A stretch of DNA of 64,000 nt from Cerrena zonata (lineage: Eukaryota; Basidiomycota; Agaricomycetes; Polyporales; Cerrenaceae). Positions within the stretch are counted from its first letter, which is position 1. The number at the start of each line of letters is the position of its first letter. Shown here one piece after another: positions 1 through 13,010 of this stretch. The position numbers were made by a program, and so were the translations under genes. The notes beneath the pieces are model-generated. The model worked only from the letters and a program-made list of their open reading frames with translations. It was not told where the DNA came from and made no database searches. The DNA lies in the NCBI GenBank assembly GCA_038087015.1, contig JASBNA010000006.1:1-64000 (forward strand), read 5' to 3'.

Positions 1-230
1 GGACATTATCCAAGTCAGGGATGACTGGACTCGTTTCGATTGGCGAGGGTGAGTGAATGTCAGACAGGTCAGGAATGAATCGAACAGCTTCGATAGGATC
101 CAGTTAGGGATGACCGGACGCGTTTCGATTGGCGAGGGTGAGCGAACACTGCCCAAGTCAGGAATATAGGGGTGGGCTTCAATTGGTGAGGGCGTCCTAA
201 CAGCATTTAAGTCTGGAATGAATGGATTCC
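1..230. repeat. Partial minisatellite, 54-bp period (left array of the KDZ element)
   Basis: The core GTYAGG/GTCTGG recurs at 14, 68, 103, 157 and 211, so most steps are exactly 54 bp, with one 35-bp step. Two copies have a dyad core (AGTCA-GGGA-TGACT near 13-26). A shared tail around TTTCGATTGGCGAGGGTGAG occurs near 33 and 123. The array runs off the left window edge. Period and core match the array at 13,978-15,790, but the rest of the monomer differs. Confidence 0.75.
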
Positions 231-949
231 TGGGACCTGGGTGCTTTTGCAGCTGAGAAGAACGGTCCGTCGACTCGGATGCCGGAGATGGTGAAGATGG
301 TGAAGAAGCAAGATGGGGAAACGGACCCCCCTCTCGATACCAAAAGCTAGAATACTCTCCAGATGGAGATAAAGTATCATCTGATGGTCCCTAAATCCAT
401 TGAAATGTGAGTTGCGAATCTATCTTACTGACGTTGGACTTACCGAGGACAAGCCGGTAAATCGCACAGCCTGTACCATAATTGTTAAGCTGGACTGACA
501 CACACATCAAATAATATGAAATGCTTACCTTCTTGTTGCTTTCTGACATACTGAATGTATACAGATGGAGGTTTATGAAAGAGTAATGCCGGTGCGCAAT
601 CGACCAATCGGAAGGGGATGATTAAAAGACTGATTAATTGATAAGATTTGGAACCATCCGAGATCACATGACAGAACACGTGACTTATGAGCAGTCCGTG
701 TGGTGATCGATCACAATTTCAAGTGTTGTCCACTTACCACCACTGCTGCTAAACTCATTTTCGGCTTTACTTTCTACACTGGAATGTCTTACACCATGAA
801 GACCAATATGAATGCACCCCTGACACAAGGTGCTACCTGGACCGGCCGAGCTCCTCGATCTGAGCAACAGGTATCGCTTTGGGTCTTGGCTTTTATGGTC
901 CGTGAAGCGGTGCTTGTTGCGCCGGACAACATGGAGAAAAAGAGAAAGC
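231..949. other. Region without a supported gene
   Basis: Only short overlapping open frames with unconvincing composition are present. This probably holds the promoter and 5' region of the gene that follows. The exon of that gene may begin further upstream in the same frame (open from about 830), but the first ATG in the frame that splices correctly is at 950. Confidence 0.4.
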
Positions 950-3900
950 ATGTATTATTTCAATGGGGTCTACGAACATGTGGTACGTATATCAAATCTT
1001 GTACTTACCTTGTTTTATCAACATGAGATGTGGTTTGTAGAAATCCGTATGGGTTCGCATTCGAGATGGACTGTCCGGCTTGACCGAAGGGGTCCCTTAC
1101 ATCCTGTCTAGTTTTGCACATCTCCGGGTGCCTCCAAATAGGGACGTATCTGGATGTTGGAAGAAAGAAGACTTCCTCCAGGCGTTCTACCTGACCCAGC
1201 CATACTTCAACTTCTACGACAATCGACCTACATTCTGTGATGATCTGGAATGGCCGAACCCAATGGATGTGCAGCCATTCTGGTGTAAGCTGAGTAAGTA
1301 ATCTTCTTTCTGGAATACACAATGAGGCTCAGACTCCCCATAGTCATGGATTTGAACGCCGCTCGTGCAACCAGAAATGATCCTCCCCTGGTGTTATGTC
1401 TGGAGTCCTACATATTCACCACACACCCTCGTTTTCCTCTGTTCAAGGTCCAGTATGAGCCACTGACAGCAGCTCCTTCCAGTAGTATGTGCCTACTTAG
1501 TACTGCATGTTCCAAATGCTAACATCTCAAAATATAGAGGCTAAAAGGGCACGAGCCTCTACGGACTCCGAGCACAATGCGGGTCTAGTATCCAGGACCA
1601 ACACCAAAAGCGGACCTTCCGGTTCCTTCTCAAAATCCGCGGCTACTGCTGCACAATCTCCCGGTCCTAGTCATCGTACAAAACCTAAAGCTAAACGTCC
1701 ACGCTATGAGCCGGAGCCAGAGGATGTTGAGATGGCAGATGAGGCTGATGAGTCATCGCCACCTCCCGCTTTACCACAACCAACTCCGGATAAGAAAGGG
1801 AAAGGTCGTGAGGTGGTACCCCCTCCGGATAGGAAAGGGAAAGGTCGTGAGGTGGAACCTCCTCTGGATAAGAAAGGGAAAGGTCGTGAAAAGATATCTC
1901 TTCCTGAAGCTTCTGTTGAGCTTCAAGACGCTAGTACGTATTGCAATATGTAACGTTGGATTAATACTGACGACATAAATTTACCAGGCAATATTTCCCA
2001 GTTTGCAACCAAGACGTTGTGTTCGAGGCAGCTCTGAAGGAGCAACTTTCGGTATGTTTACAATTAAACCCTTTTCATAGCCTGGTAGATGACAAGATCT
2101 CCCATAGCCCATACCATGCAAAGCATGTGCTCAGGGAGGACACGATTGCTTTGTGGTCCTCAGGCACTTCCACGGTTGCTGGAGATGCAAAGTGGGGTCC
2201 AACGGATGCTCGCTGGCTCCGAAGGCTGAGTACTCTGCTAAGGGCGAACTCAAGAACATGAAAGGTCCATCGCACTGGCCGTGGTATATCACATTGGTAT
2301 TCCACGTACTCAACGTCCTGGCATTAGATACGGAGGAGGGACCTCAACACCTTTCGGCTGACTACACTGGCGTTACGATACCCCCTTTCCCATCAAAGAA
2401 GCCATTATCCATGCTGAAAACCTCTCACTAGCAAACAAGTTAGTGAGTTAGCTGCTGAGAAGAAGGCGTTGAAAGCACCGGTTTACTATGCGCTGCCACA
2501 AGAACTATACAAAGATCTTGAAGCGAAGAGGGCCGAATCCCCTAAGTGGCCAATGATTCCTAAAGATGCTCAGGCCCGCTTCGAGAGTATTCTTGCTAGA
2601 GCTGAAAGTGGCACCTTGAAGCGACCATGGGACACTACCACTCAAACGAGCAAGGATATACCAGAAAGAGGACGGTTGCGGTCCCGTGGACAAAACACAC
2701 AACCGACAAAGCAAAACCACAGTCAAGACCACAAACTCGAGCGTCATCAAGGGCATCCGGGAAGCCCCCATCGCATTCACAGGCAGCAGCGGATGGTCGC
2801 TCAACATCCGTGCCTCTTACCATGCCATCAACTTCCAAGGGTAAAGCCTCGTCACGAGCTGCCTCCACAACCCGAACGGCTACACAAGGACCTTCACAGT
2901 CTAGGTCTAATTCGAAAAAACCGAAGAAGACCTCCTCAAAACAGCGGGAGGTTCCACGAGCGATCCGAGGCAAGTCGATCAAAGCTCAGAAGCCGGAAGT
3001 TGCTAAGCAGGCTACATCCGGCATGAAACGGGCCTACATTGGCAAACGTCCTCCCAGGATTATGAAAAGGGTACCAAGTCATACGGAAGATGATGAAGGT
3101 ATGTAAATCATGTTTTATAGACTCAGGTTAGAAACTGAATTGCTTTAAGTGACGATGAAAGCCATAGGTGATATGGAAGTCGAAGGGAACGAAATCTTCC
3201 TGACAGGGGTTCCCAATGAAACTAACAGCATCCCAGTTCCCGGACCATCAGGAGCCACGATCGGACATGCGGAAGCCCTCCCAAAGTGACGATACCTCTG
3301 TCACAATGGAAACACTATCCACGGCATTGGTTGCAGTACGGGAGGAGATCCTGGAGGGTGTCACAGGGGCACTTGCTAATGAACGTGGCCTGATAAATGG
3401 CCAGATTCAGGCCGGTTTATACAGCTTCACTGAGACAGCGATCGGCACACTTGCTGACAAATGGCTTCAAGCGGGTGGAACGGTGGCGAAATCTGCATTT
3501 GTAGAGATGTCTGAGGGCGTCACAGATATTGTGGACAAGAAGCTCTCGACGTTCTTGCAGAATGTCGAAGCCCACATCGATGACAAGATAAATCGGTCCA
3601 TTCAAGACATCAAGGACTATTTGGACGAAAAGCTGGACGCCCGTTTATCTCCCAGTCTGGCGACCACCCTACCATTGGTCACTAATAACGACGAGACTGA
3701 TGATACAGATGATGATGGGGATGGCCAGAGCGAAACAAAAGAGGAACTGGAGCTACCAGGTGAGATTGCACCACCCGGAGACACGGATGACGATGAGAGC
3801 CGGATGCTTGGGCCTAACTCAGAAGAGGAGAAGGAATCCGCAGATCCAGGTATGTTCATATAAGTCTAGTTATATCAATTGTATACTGATACTAAGAAGC

Positions 3901-4246
3901 AGAAAAACACGAACGCACGCCGACTGCAGTCAGCCTGACACCATCCGCCGGTGGCTTGGATGATCCGGATGAGGATGGAACGGATGAGTCCGCCTCGGAT
4001 GGGATCAAGACGGATCAAGCCAATCCGGATGCTGCATTAGCATCGTCACGGGACAACGACGTGGACATGGATGGAAATGAGGTAGGAACGAGTGATGGAT
4101 CTGGGGAGACGGATTCTGACTCAGACGCGGATGCAGATGCAGAGATGGAGGAGGACGAAATCGAGCAAAGTGAGCTGCAGGAAGGTGAAATCAGCGAGCA
4201 TGACCATATGGAGCATGCCCCCTGGGAGCCTATGGAAGAGCTGTAG
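950..4246 (+). CDS. Unknown multi-exon accessory protein of the KDZ element, Ser/Lys-rich with acidic tail
   Basis: I do not recognise this family. Exons that join in frame are about 950-982, 1041-1293 and 1344-1490, then a long exon from about 1543, then pieces at 2135-2281 and from 2432. The conceptual product begins MYYFNGVYEHVKSVW. It holds three copies of a PDKKGKGRE-type repeat (about 1785-1895), a short Cys/His-rich exon (C-x6-H-x2-H-x2-C-x2-C spacing, about 2149-2200), a basic Ser/Lys/Arg-rich stretch (2650-3090), a helical part (about 3310-3650) and a strongly acidic Asp/Glu tail ending at 4246. Exon joins at about 2600-2680 and 3110-3300 are unresolved, so this could be two adjacent genes. 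It lies convergent to the gene at 4433-7512. The mix of basic and acidic low-complexity sequence suggests a nuclear protein, but that is inference only. Confidence 0.5.
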
Positions 4247-4432
4247 ATTATAGTACGGACAATTTCTAGTATACAATGTAGTTCTTGAGTAGAATCAAAC
4301 ACTTTTTCTTGGTTGAAATAAGGAAACTGAAAGCATAAATTTAAATAACATCATTTGGCACAGTTGAGGTGCATAAGAGCAGTACATTAAATAGTTACAA
4401 GTTGAATTGTGTCAGAAGAATAGGGGAAGAAA

Positions 4433-7400
4433 TCACTTAGCAGATTTCTTGGCTTTTGGTTTAGTGGTCCTCTTAGTACCTTTATTGCTGGATTCACTAG
4501 CCTGATCTTCAGGAACCCTTGAGCCATCCTTCCTCCAGATCATTTTCTGCTTTGCTCTAAGTGTCCGTGCATGAGAGTCATCCGGAGCGTCTGTGCTCGT
4601 CGCTGACGGGTGCTGTGAGCTAGCCTGTCCGGATGCGGCAGGTCCGTATACATTGTGTCCGGACTGAGTAGACAGATGCTGTCCGGCTAGAGCCGCCTCA
4701 GCTGTAGGTTCGGATGCGGTATGTCCGGATGCATTCTGTCCGGACCCAATACGCTGGGATGCCCCTACCGCCGGGTGTCCAGATGGCTGCTGGCCGGGTG
4801 TGTCTTGTCCGGATGCATTCAGTCTGGGTGTCGGATGCTCAGATGCACCTATTCGGAGAGTGGTAGTTTGTTAATGAGGTATCCGGATGATGGTACACTG
4901 TCACTCACCTAAGGTACCCGGATCCTGGATAGTGGAAGTACCTGCATCAGTCTTCTTCGACTTCTTCCTTGGCGGTTGACGAGGTTTGATGGATTTTCCT
5001 TTCTTTTGAACCTGATCAGGAATTTCTAGGGCAGGATTGGATGTATGAACAGATGAGATTGCTGATGGATTACTGGTAGGATGAGATGATGGAGGAAAAA
5101 TCGGTCGTACAGCAGAGACTGGTGCTGAGGGGGCAGCATTTGTAGGTGCAACCATGGAAGCATTAGGCACCGGACCACCGAGTGGTGGTTGTATCTCATC
5201 AATGCCCAATATTGCTCTAGCATTAGAACCGGATGGAGTCTGTCCGGATGGTCCAAGTAGGTCCGCTCCAAGATGCATTGCACCGAACAGCTCCATTTGT
5301 GCAGTGTAACATATAGTATTCCAGATGGTCAGGCAGACAGAGGAAATTCGGTTCTCTGTTTCTATTGAGAAGTTGGTGTGAGAGAGATAGTAGGGAAGAT
5401 GTGCAGGGCCATGGCTCCTCAGCATCCCGTTGAGCAAATTGAGCTGTCCGGATGTCTCGGATGAGCTGACCAGAAATCAAGAGGAGCTCCTCGACCGATC
5501 CATCCACACCCCATAGTGTCTGATTATGAGTCTCCCAGAGACGCAGGAGAGACTCCATCATCGTACTACCATTCACGGCTGTGTGGACGGATGGAGGAAG
5601 GTATGGGAATGGGTTCTCCCATCCAATAGGCCCAAGGACTGGGAAAGCCCGTGGTATTGTCTCATCACGAAGCTGTGTATCAGTCTACGATAAAAAGTGA
5701 TTGATTAGCTACATCTCTTTCCAGGATAACGCTAAGCTGAAATACCTGGAAGGTGTCCAGCCAGTTCACAAGCTTGCGATAGTTCATGTCATCACACAGC
5801 TGGCGAAGGAATGTGACCCTATCTGACCAGATATCGCCGACAGAAGCAGGTGAGCCTGGACGGATGGTTTCCTTTCCCTTCCCATGTGATCCAGAGGCAT
5901 CCGCTTTCGAGTGTAGCACATCCGGTTCCTCATCGTTATCAGCCGGACCAAAATCCACGGGTGAATCCAGCTGAGCCAATCCATTCGTGATCTCGTCTTC
6001 CACCTCCTCCTCCTCCTCTTGTACCTCCTGTCGTTCAGCACGCTTTCTTTTACGTCGACGTTTCTTGTGATCCTCATCCGCTTGGTTTGGTGTTCCCTCC
6101 GGAACCCATTTACCTTTTTTCAGCGACCAGTACACCTTCCAACTAAAGACTTCTTCCCCCTCCTCTAGTTCGCCCCTGTCCTTCTTGTCCTGTCTCTCGA
6201 CCACATGGTCTGCCCATTGCAAAATGAATGCAATTGGCATCTTTTGGGGCCTCTGCAAAACCAATGTCTCCAAATCAAAATCATCCGGAAGTGATGATTG
6301 AGAAGGAAAGAATTTTGGGTCAATATACTGAGACCAATGACCCGTCATCCTAGTCCATGGAGGTCCCACGACAGTCTTTGGATAACCCATCACCCTGTCT
6401 AATATCAGGGTACGTCAATAACCTATCGAAGTCATTAAGGAAACACTTACTATAATTCTCCCTCACAAGATCAGCTAAGAGCGTCCGGAGGGTCTCGGTT
6501 TGTCTGTCGTATGGTCCTCTTGGAAGTATCGGCCTTCTATTACCATCGTACTTCATCCGGAGAGTTGGATCATCTGAATCATTACCTTCGGCCACTCCCA
6601 ACTCCTCCTGCATCTTTGCCACGTACTCTGCAGGTTTCCACTGATATCTCTTCGACTCAGGCAAGGTTTTCAAAAACTTTGACGTCCCCTTTGACTCCAA
6701 TCTATTTTAGCAAGCAACTTATCAGTCTCATCCGGTTGAGGTCAAGGCAATTAAAACTCATACATAGAAGACATGACTCCTTCTGTACCCGGGCGAACGG
6801 TTACCGCAATAATTCGTGCATCGAACAGATCACCAAATCTATTCAGCACCTTTTGCAACTCTTCCTCGAAGTGTTTATCGCCATATCTGTCATAATGGTG
6901 AGTAATGCTCAGGTTACTCATCACGGATACTTAGTACGAGTCACTTACAACGCTTTAATCTCCTTGGCGACTGTGCCCTCGTTGAACTCTAGTGCTTGAA
7001 CTTCATACACCTTACGTTGGACATCCGTTAACCCAGACCATAGAGCGTCCCGAGTTATCATAATTTCCTTCAACCAGTCGGAGTGCTTGTTCGGATGAGG
7101 ACACTGAAACTTCTTCAGTTTCAGGACCTCTGGTTTGATTGTCGATTCCCACTGGGCAGTATGGAATGATTGTTTCCCGGTGACCTCAAACGGTTTCACC
7201 ACTCGGGACTTCTTCTCATTGCTTGCCTTGATCGTAAGCCACTGACGAACACTCTGAACAGACTCTGGTTAGCAATGTAAGAGGGGACATGAATATTGCA
7301 TCGAAAATCCTTACTGTAGTTACGGATTCCTTCTTCGCTTCGTCTTTGATCCCTGCTTCAGTGCAGATGATAGCTGCTGCTTCCGCAATTGTTTGATCAC

Positions 7401-7512
7401 ATCCATCGGCATCATCATCTTTCAAGTAGTCAACGTATTGAGGTAGAAGTGTCTCAAGGTGTACACATTGTGCTGGACTGAAGTTGTATGTAGCCTGCTT
7501 AGTCTTCGCCAT
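4433..7512 (-). CDS. Unknown multi-exon nuclear-type protein of the KDZ element
   Basis: I do not recognise this family. It starts at 7512 with MAKTKQATYNFSPAQC and ends at the stop near 4433 after the lysine-rich tail KPKAKKSAK. Seven or more exons read on the minus strand. The N-terminal third is globular and rich in Trp and Lys (residues roughly 65-170, with WLTIK, SFHTAQW and WSGLTDVQRKVYE, vaguely like an HMG-box or Myb helix set). A middle part carries conserved-looking Trp residues (PPWTRMTGHWSQYIDPKFFP, WKVYWSLKKGKW). A basic nuclear-localisation-like cluster KKRRRKRKRAERQ follows, then an acidic stretch and a long Ser/Pro/Gly-rich tail. The start is divergent from the TET/JBP gene, with about 250 bp between the starts, so the two may share a promoter. 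A DNA-binding accessory role in the transposon is possible but unproven. Confidence 0.55.
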
Positions 7513-7760
7513 TTCTGAGAATGTTGAAGTTGAAGTTGAAGTCGTTCAAGGTCCAATATATGGACATAACATCATTCCGGGTGCAACGTTCAACCACGAT
7601 TGAATCCATGCGGCTGTGGCTGTGTTAGATCTGAGACATCCGGATCTCTTTACAATCGGATCTGAGATCTGAGATTCTGGATCGTTCATTTGAGGCTCCG
7701 GATTGGACAACTATCAAATCCAAATAAGCGGCAACAAAGAGACTATATGTAATATAAGCG

Positions 7761-9130
7761 ATGTCTGCTTCTCTGACGTCACCCTTCCTCATACTCAGAA
7801 TGTCAACTTACATTCCCGACATCAACGGAGATCAACACTCATCCGATGTGGCTGCATTCATGCAGAAACTGTTCAAGTACCAGCTTGCCGTAAGCACCTT
7901 GCACCCTAGCCCACCTCAGGCACCAGACTGTCCATCCGGATGGAGCCGAGAGTTGCTTGATGTATGTACAAATGCGGTTAGAATGCTTATCATTGCATTT
8001 ACCAACATCAGTGCGTATATCTCCCTTTCATAAATTGTTTAATTGAGCCATTTCCTGTCAGAGTACATTTCATGGGACTTTGCTGAGTATTGCAGGGATT
8101 GCAAACGTAGTTCTCTGGGTTGCGGAGGGAACATTCAACGGGAGGAAGAGATTCTTAGACGATGGCCTCCCCAGTATTCCCCTACCGCCCACGTGGATGA
8201 GCCACGTGTATTCGCTGATCCATCCGGCAGAATTATAACGTGGATTCTTCCATCAATCATCCCACCCCATTACCAGGTTCGTGGGTCAGTATGCCATTGG
8301 TCGAGAAGTCTAATCATTTACCGACAGGATAAGCTTTATCAAGCGGTGTGCATTCTTGAGCCTTCGTTCACCAAGAAATTTCATGGAAATGGAGAAAGGG
8401 GCTCATGGCGAACAGATTCTGCGTACTTTGACCCTGACAACGACTACATCTCAACCGGTTTGGCAAATCTGTCTGCAGCATGGTACATGGCTGGTCACAA
8501 GGTAATGTTTGCACCTTTCTCCCGGATATTGGTGGCGTTGATATATGATATTTGCAGAGCCCGCCCTACACCACACCTTTTTTGCAACGGTCAGAAGGGC
8601 ACAAATTTGTCTCTGTCGCTCGCGATCCATTCGCTGTTGTGTCCGGTATTCTAGCCATCACTCATCCCCAGCAGTATGAGATGGCAAAAGAGATGAAGGA
8701 CAGTATGATCACATCCGGCAACTGTGCGGAGGCACTAGGTAGATGGCCTACGGTGTTCACTGCCATATCTGTTATCACCAACCGGGAGTCTCCTTTCCAT
8801 CGAGACCTGCATGAGTCATGGAAATGGTTTGACTTTCTATTATCTTTCGGACCGTACAAGCATGCACCGCTATATCTAGCCAACTTGGGTATTCGGGTAA
8901 ATAATCCTCCCGGTACGATTTGCATCTTTGGCGGGAGAGCTCTTTGGCATGGAGTCCGACGGGTTTCACCTCGGGTCACTTTGGCGCTGTACATGAGGAA
9001 AAACATTCAGAAGGAGCTAGGTATTCAATCTGCGTCATGGATGACTCAGCAGGAATACAGTAATTACATCGGGCCGCAAAGACATAACCTTCGCAGACAT
9101 ATGCCAACCAACATGAACTTTGTAGTGTAA
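7761..9130 (+). CDS. TET/JBP-type 2-oxoglutarate/Fe(II) dioxygenase of the KDZ-associated fungal family
   Basis: TET/JBP enzymes oxidise 5-methylpyrimidines in DNA with Fe(II) and 2-oxoglutarate; in basidiomycetes this family has expanded together with KDZ transposons (established knowledge, Iyer and colleagues). The sequence shows an HxD iron motif in SPFHRDLHESW (about 8793-8825) followed by a distal His and Arg in ALWHGVRRVSPRVTL, preceded by PPGTICIFGG, the order of the double-stranded beta-helix core. The upstream part has RGSWRTDSAYFD and a GHKFVSVARDPF segment. Exons are about 7761-8010, 8062-8503 and 8559-9130; a 51-bp frame-neutral segment near 8278-8328 may be a further intron. The start could instead be the ATG at 7800. 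The transposase follows on the same strand only 70 bp downstream. No disabling stop is seen. Substrate specificity cannot be read from the sequence. Confidence 0.82.
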
Positions 9131-9202
9131 AGACCTCTTTATTCCAGTCCCCAATTGACTTTTTCCATTTTCTGGATTATATCTTTGTTTCAAATTTTTA
9201 AT

Positions 9203-12200
9203 ATGGCTGGTGGACGACGCAAGAAGGAGCAGCATGCAGCGGATGCTCTCAATAACGTCTATGAAGAATCCTCATTACGTTCTCATCACAAACGTCGAAA
9301 ACTGCGTCAAATTCCACTGGGTCGACCCGAGCAGGAAGCCACACAACATTACGTTCAATCAACATCTTTCCCCAACCTAGACAGTCATTGGGCGGGGGGC
9401 TTTGATGATGACATGCAGGAGTCAGTTCATCATGATCTTGGACGACTCCCTGTTAGGAGCAATGTAAGATTTGGCTATATTGTACATGTTAGCCATTATG
9501 CAACTTGTTTTGCAGAACCAAAATGATCTACTCCGGGAGTTTCTACAGTGGCGTGACCACATCTTAAAAATAATCACTGAGCGCGATGCACCTCCACTTA
9601 ATCAGATTTGCGGAATGTGTAAGTCGGTGAAAGAAACAAACCCAATGCAATGGAGATGTCATTCCTGCTTTGGGGATCCGGTCTACTGCAGTCAGTGTAT
9701 TCGACAGTCGCACCAGAATCTTCCTTTTCATATGGTGTCTCGGTGGGATGGAAAATCATTCCATCGATCATCGCTTTCCAAGGCAGGATTGACGTTGAAC
9801 TTGGGGCACTGTGGGGAGCTCTGTCCGGCATATCATTATCCAACTTCAGCATCCAGATTAGCTCCTGAAGGTGAATCCGACTCCATGGATGTTGATCCTA
9901 CATCTACGCCCAATATTCCTCCGGACGATCCTGGACATCCTTCCAGGAACGTTGATTCATTTTTTGATATCGACAGTGACGATGAGGACTCATGGAGGGA
10001 TCCCACAACCGGAGGTATTCCACTGCGCACAAAGAAGCCGGATCGAGGATATGATTCGCATCATTGTCCGTTGATTACATCTGTACACGCCTCAGGAGTA
10101 CATGAACTTCGAATACGGCCATGCCGTTGCGTGTTAGGGAAGGATATACCTATCTTCGACCAGATGTTGTACATGGGACTCTATCCGGCATCACGAAAGA
10201 AGACACGAACCGTGTTCACATTTGAAGCATTGGATGACTATGATCTCGAGAACCTAGAAACTAAAGCATCCGCAGCAAAACATTACGACAAACTGACTCG
10301 TCTCACAGCAAATGCATTTCCGACTATGGTTCCAAATCGATATCGGGAGCTCCTACTCATTTCGCGAGAATGGAGAAACTTGAAAGCGAGACAAAGAGCT
10401 GGGTATGCATACAGCCCGCCGGATGCCATACCTGCCGGAGGCCTAGCTCTGTTCTGTCCGGCTTGTCCGCAACCGGGTGTTAACCTTCCGGACGACTGGA
10501 AGAGTGATCCGGATCGGTATGTGTCCGGTGAATGCTATCCGGACTGATATTGAACAGTCCCACAGGAAGAAATATATGCGGACGCTACTAGCAGACGGAA
10601 ACTTCAAGCAAGACCATTTGAAGATGAAATATGACTCGGACGATGTAGCACTCAGTGATGGACATGGGTATATGGTGACTCGAGCTCCCTTTGAGGAGTA
10701 TCTGTCTTCAACCTCTGATCCGGTTACCCTGGTAAGAGGAGTAACAGTTGATATCCTACTAATCTGAATGTAGTATGCATCACAGGAGCCATCCTGTCAT
10801 GAACATCGTGCTGTAACTCAACAAAATCAATCCCATGCACATCTAGATGTGACAGGGATTGGTGCAATTGCTTGCGGACGTCACGGTTGCTTTTACCCAC
10901 ACTCTGTAGTAAACTTCCGCAAAGGCGAAGGGTAAGGATATACCACACTTGATTCAACATTACTAATATCTTCAAAGGCAACGTTATATGGATTACGCAT
11001 TTATTCAAGCAATTCTTTATATCCGGCAGTCCCTCCTGGTCTTCCTTCTCTACGACATCATGTGTCAGTTTTGGGTCAACTTCCTTAAACGATTGCTTGG
11101 TATGCCTGACGAGCTACGACTCCCGGATGGTGTTGAATTCAAACGAGGTATCGGGCTATTTCACGTTCATGGTCATGTAAAGGAATGCTTTGCTCGATAT
11201 GCCCCCACCTTTATCCAAGGGGCTGGTATGCTTGATGGCGAAATTATAGAGACGCTTTGGAACTTGCTGAACTATACTGCCTCCAGTGCGAGAGCAATGA
11301 CATGGTTTCATCGACAGGAGTACCTAGACACGCACATGGGTGATTCAAACTGGAAGAAACTAGTTGGGATGGGTAAGGCATACATTCTCTATATTTATAG
11401 CCTTTATTCCTGCTAATGAAGTCTTGCTCACAGTTCTATCAATTTTTCACAAGTGGGAAAATGCTGCTGAGCAAGCAGTTGAATCTGAGGAAGATTTTGT
11501 ATCACTTTGTGCATCTGTAGGGGAGCAGAAGTGTGCATTATGGGCTGCTGAGGAAGCGGATGCCCAGGAGAAACGAGATCAGGATCCAACCGCCATGGAT
11601 ATCTTTGATGTCAAGGAGGAAGAAGGTTTATCTATCCTTTGTATTCCACTATTTATTACTGACAAATCCCTCTATATAGCACCCGGAAAGACAGTAATGG
11701 CCAACGTATGGATCTATAGAGAGTTACAGCCTAACACGTCCACCATAAAAGGGTCCACCTCATGGATAACATCTGGTATCCGTATCACAGAGCAGCAGTG
11801 AGTGATTTCAACGGGACATCGGACCTGGCTAACAAGTCGTAGAATTGAGCTACGAAAGGTAGTCCGGAAGGCGGGTAAGTTCCCAACGCCGGATGAGACC
11901 AAGAAGATTTTGGAAAAACGTCAGGATCTCCAAGAGCAGATTGATGACTTTCGGGCAAGGTCTGGAGCTTTTGTATCAATTGCAAATGAGCCAAATCCAG
12001 ATCATTCTCCAGCTCTGGATGAATGGGAGGATGCTCCTGTGGATGACAACGATGATCCGGATGCCCAACATGATCCAGAGACCACTGTGTTTGAAATAAT
12101 CGATGACCGGGTAGCGGAACGTTTGGCCATCCCGCTCCCATCATCATTTGGAAAGGTTGCTTGTAAAGCACGCCTGCAAGGCCTCGCCGCGATTGAGATC

Positions 12201-12884
12201 GATTTGCGAGTTGGACAAGCAAATGACGCACTGCGCTTCCTCCGGATTGCCATTGGACAGAAGTCATTCAATTTCCGGTCCAAATTTCGCACTGGGAGTG
12301 GAAACTCTGGATATAAGAACCGTTTGAGGAGCTATGCCGAGAATCATACTCTTCAGATGACAATTGACCAAGCTGCTCAGGTTTATACCTCTGCCAGACA
12401 TGCCTTGGAGGTTTTAGGAGCTTCACCAGATATTTTATCGAAATTCAAGGTTTTAAAAAAGGCTGACCTCTCCTCAAGCACTGCTGTTGTGGATCCCAAT
12501 GCACGCGGTGAGAGAAATAATGGTCTTTCCTGGATTTGGCATACCCAACACAATCCGGGTGAGGATCCGGTCTGGCTGGATGAATGTATGTCATACCTCC
12601 ATCAGTTTCTTCTCTGTCTGAAATAATCTTATGCAGTGTACCGTGTCAACTGGCTTCGAGCAAAGGCTAGACGAGATCGCTGGGCTGAGGAGCTTGCACT
12701 AACTCAAGCTGAGATGCACTGGACACGATTGTTCCATCTGCATCGAAAAAGTCTGTGGCTAAGGCGTGCAGAGGAATCTTCAGCAGAACATCCGAAACTT
12801 CAATTTTATGCACGAAAGCAAGCGAAAACTTGGGACTTACTTGCAAGTCAAGTAGACAATGCCCTGGCTCGCATGACCAAATAG
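9203..12884 (+). CDS. KDZ (Kyakuja-Dileera-Zisupton) transposase with CxC2-like cysteine cluster
   Basis: This is the catalytic transposase of a KDZ-class DNA transposon, a DDE-type enzyme. The N-terminal part is basic (MAGGRRKKEQHAADALNN). A zinc-binding CxC2-like cluster follows at about 9610-9835 (CGMCKS, WRCHSCFG, YCSQCIRQSH, then GHCGELCPAYH). The KDZ core has YMRTLLADGNFKQDH, then IACGRHGCFYPHS, RYMDYAFIQAIL, YDIMCQFWVNF, GLFHVHGHVKECFARY and GEIIETLWNLLN, which supply the expected Asp, Asp and Glu residues. The C-terminal part is helical and ends at 12884. About eight exons join with normal GT..AG introns, for example 10,517-10,567 and 10,730-10,773. No frameshift or premature stop was found, so the gene looks intact. 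It sits between a TET/JBP gene and a small unknown gene, and palindromic tandem repeats lie outside. Confidence 0.92.
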
Positions 12885-13010
12885 GTAGTGTTGATCTTCT
12901 AAATATAGGATACTGTATACCTCTATTTGTACAGACCTGTGTGAATGTTTGCTGTTTCGATCTGATAAGTATCGATCACCTTCATCTGTTCTTAACTTCA
13001 CTATCTAGCA

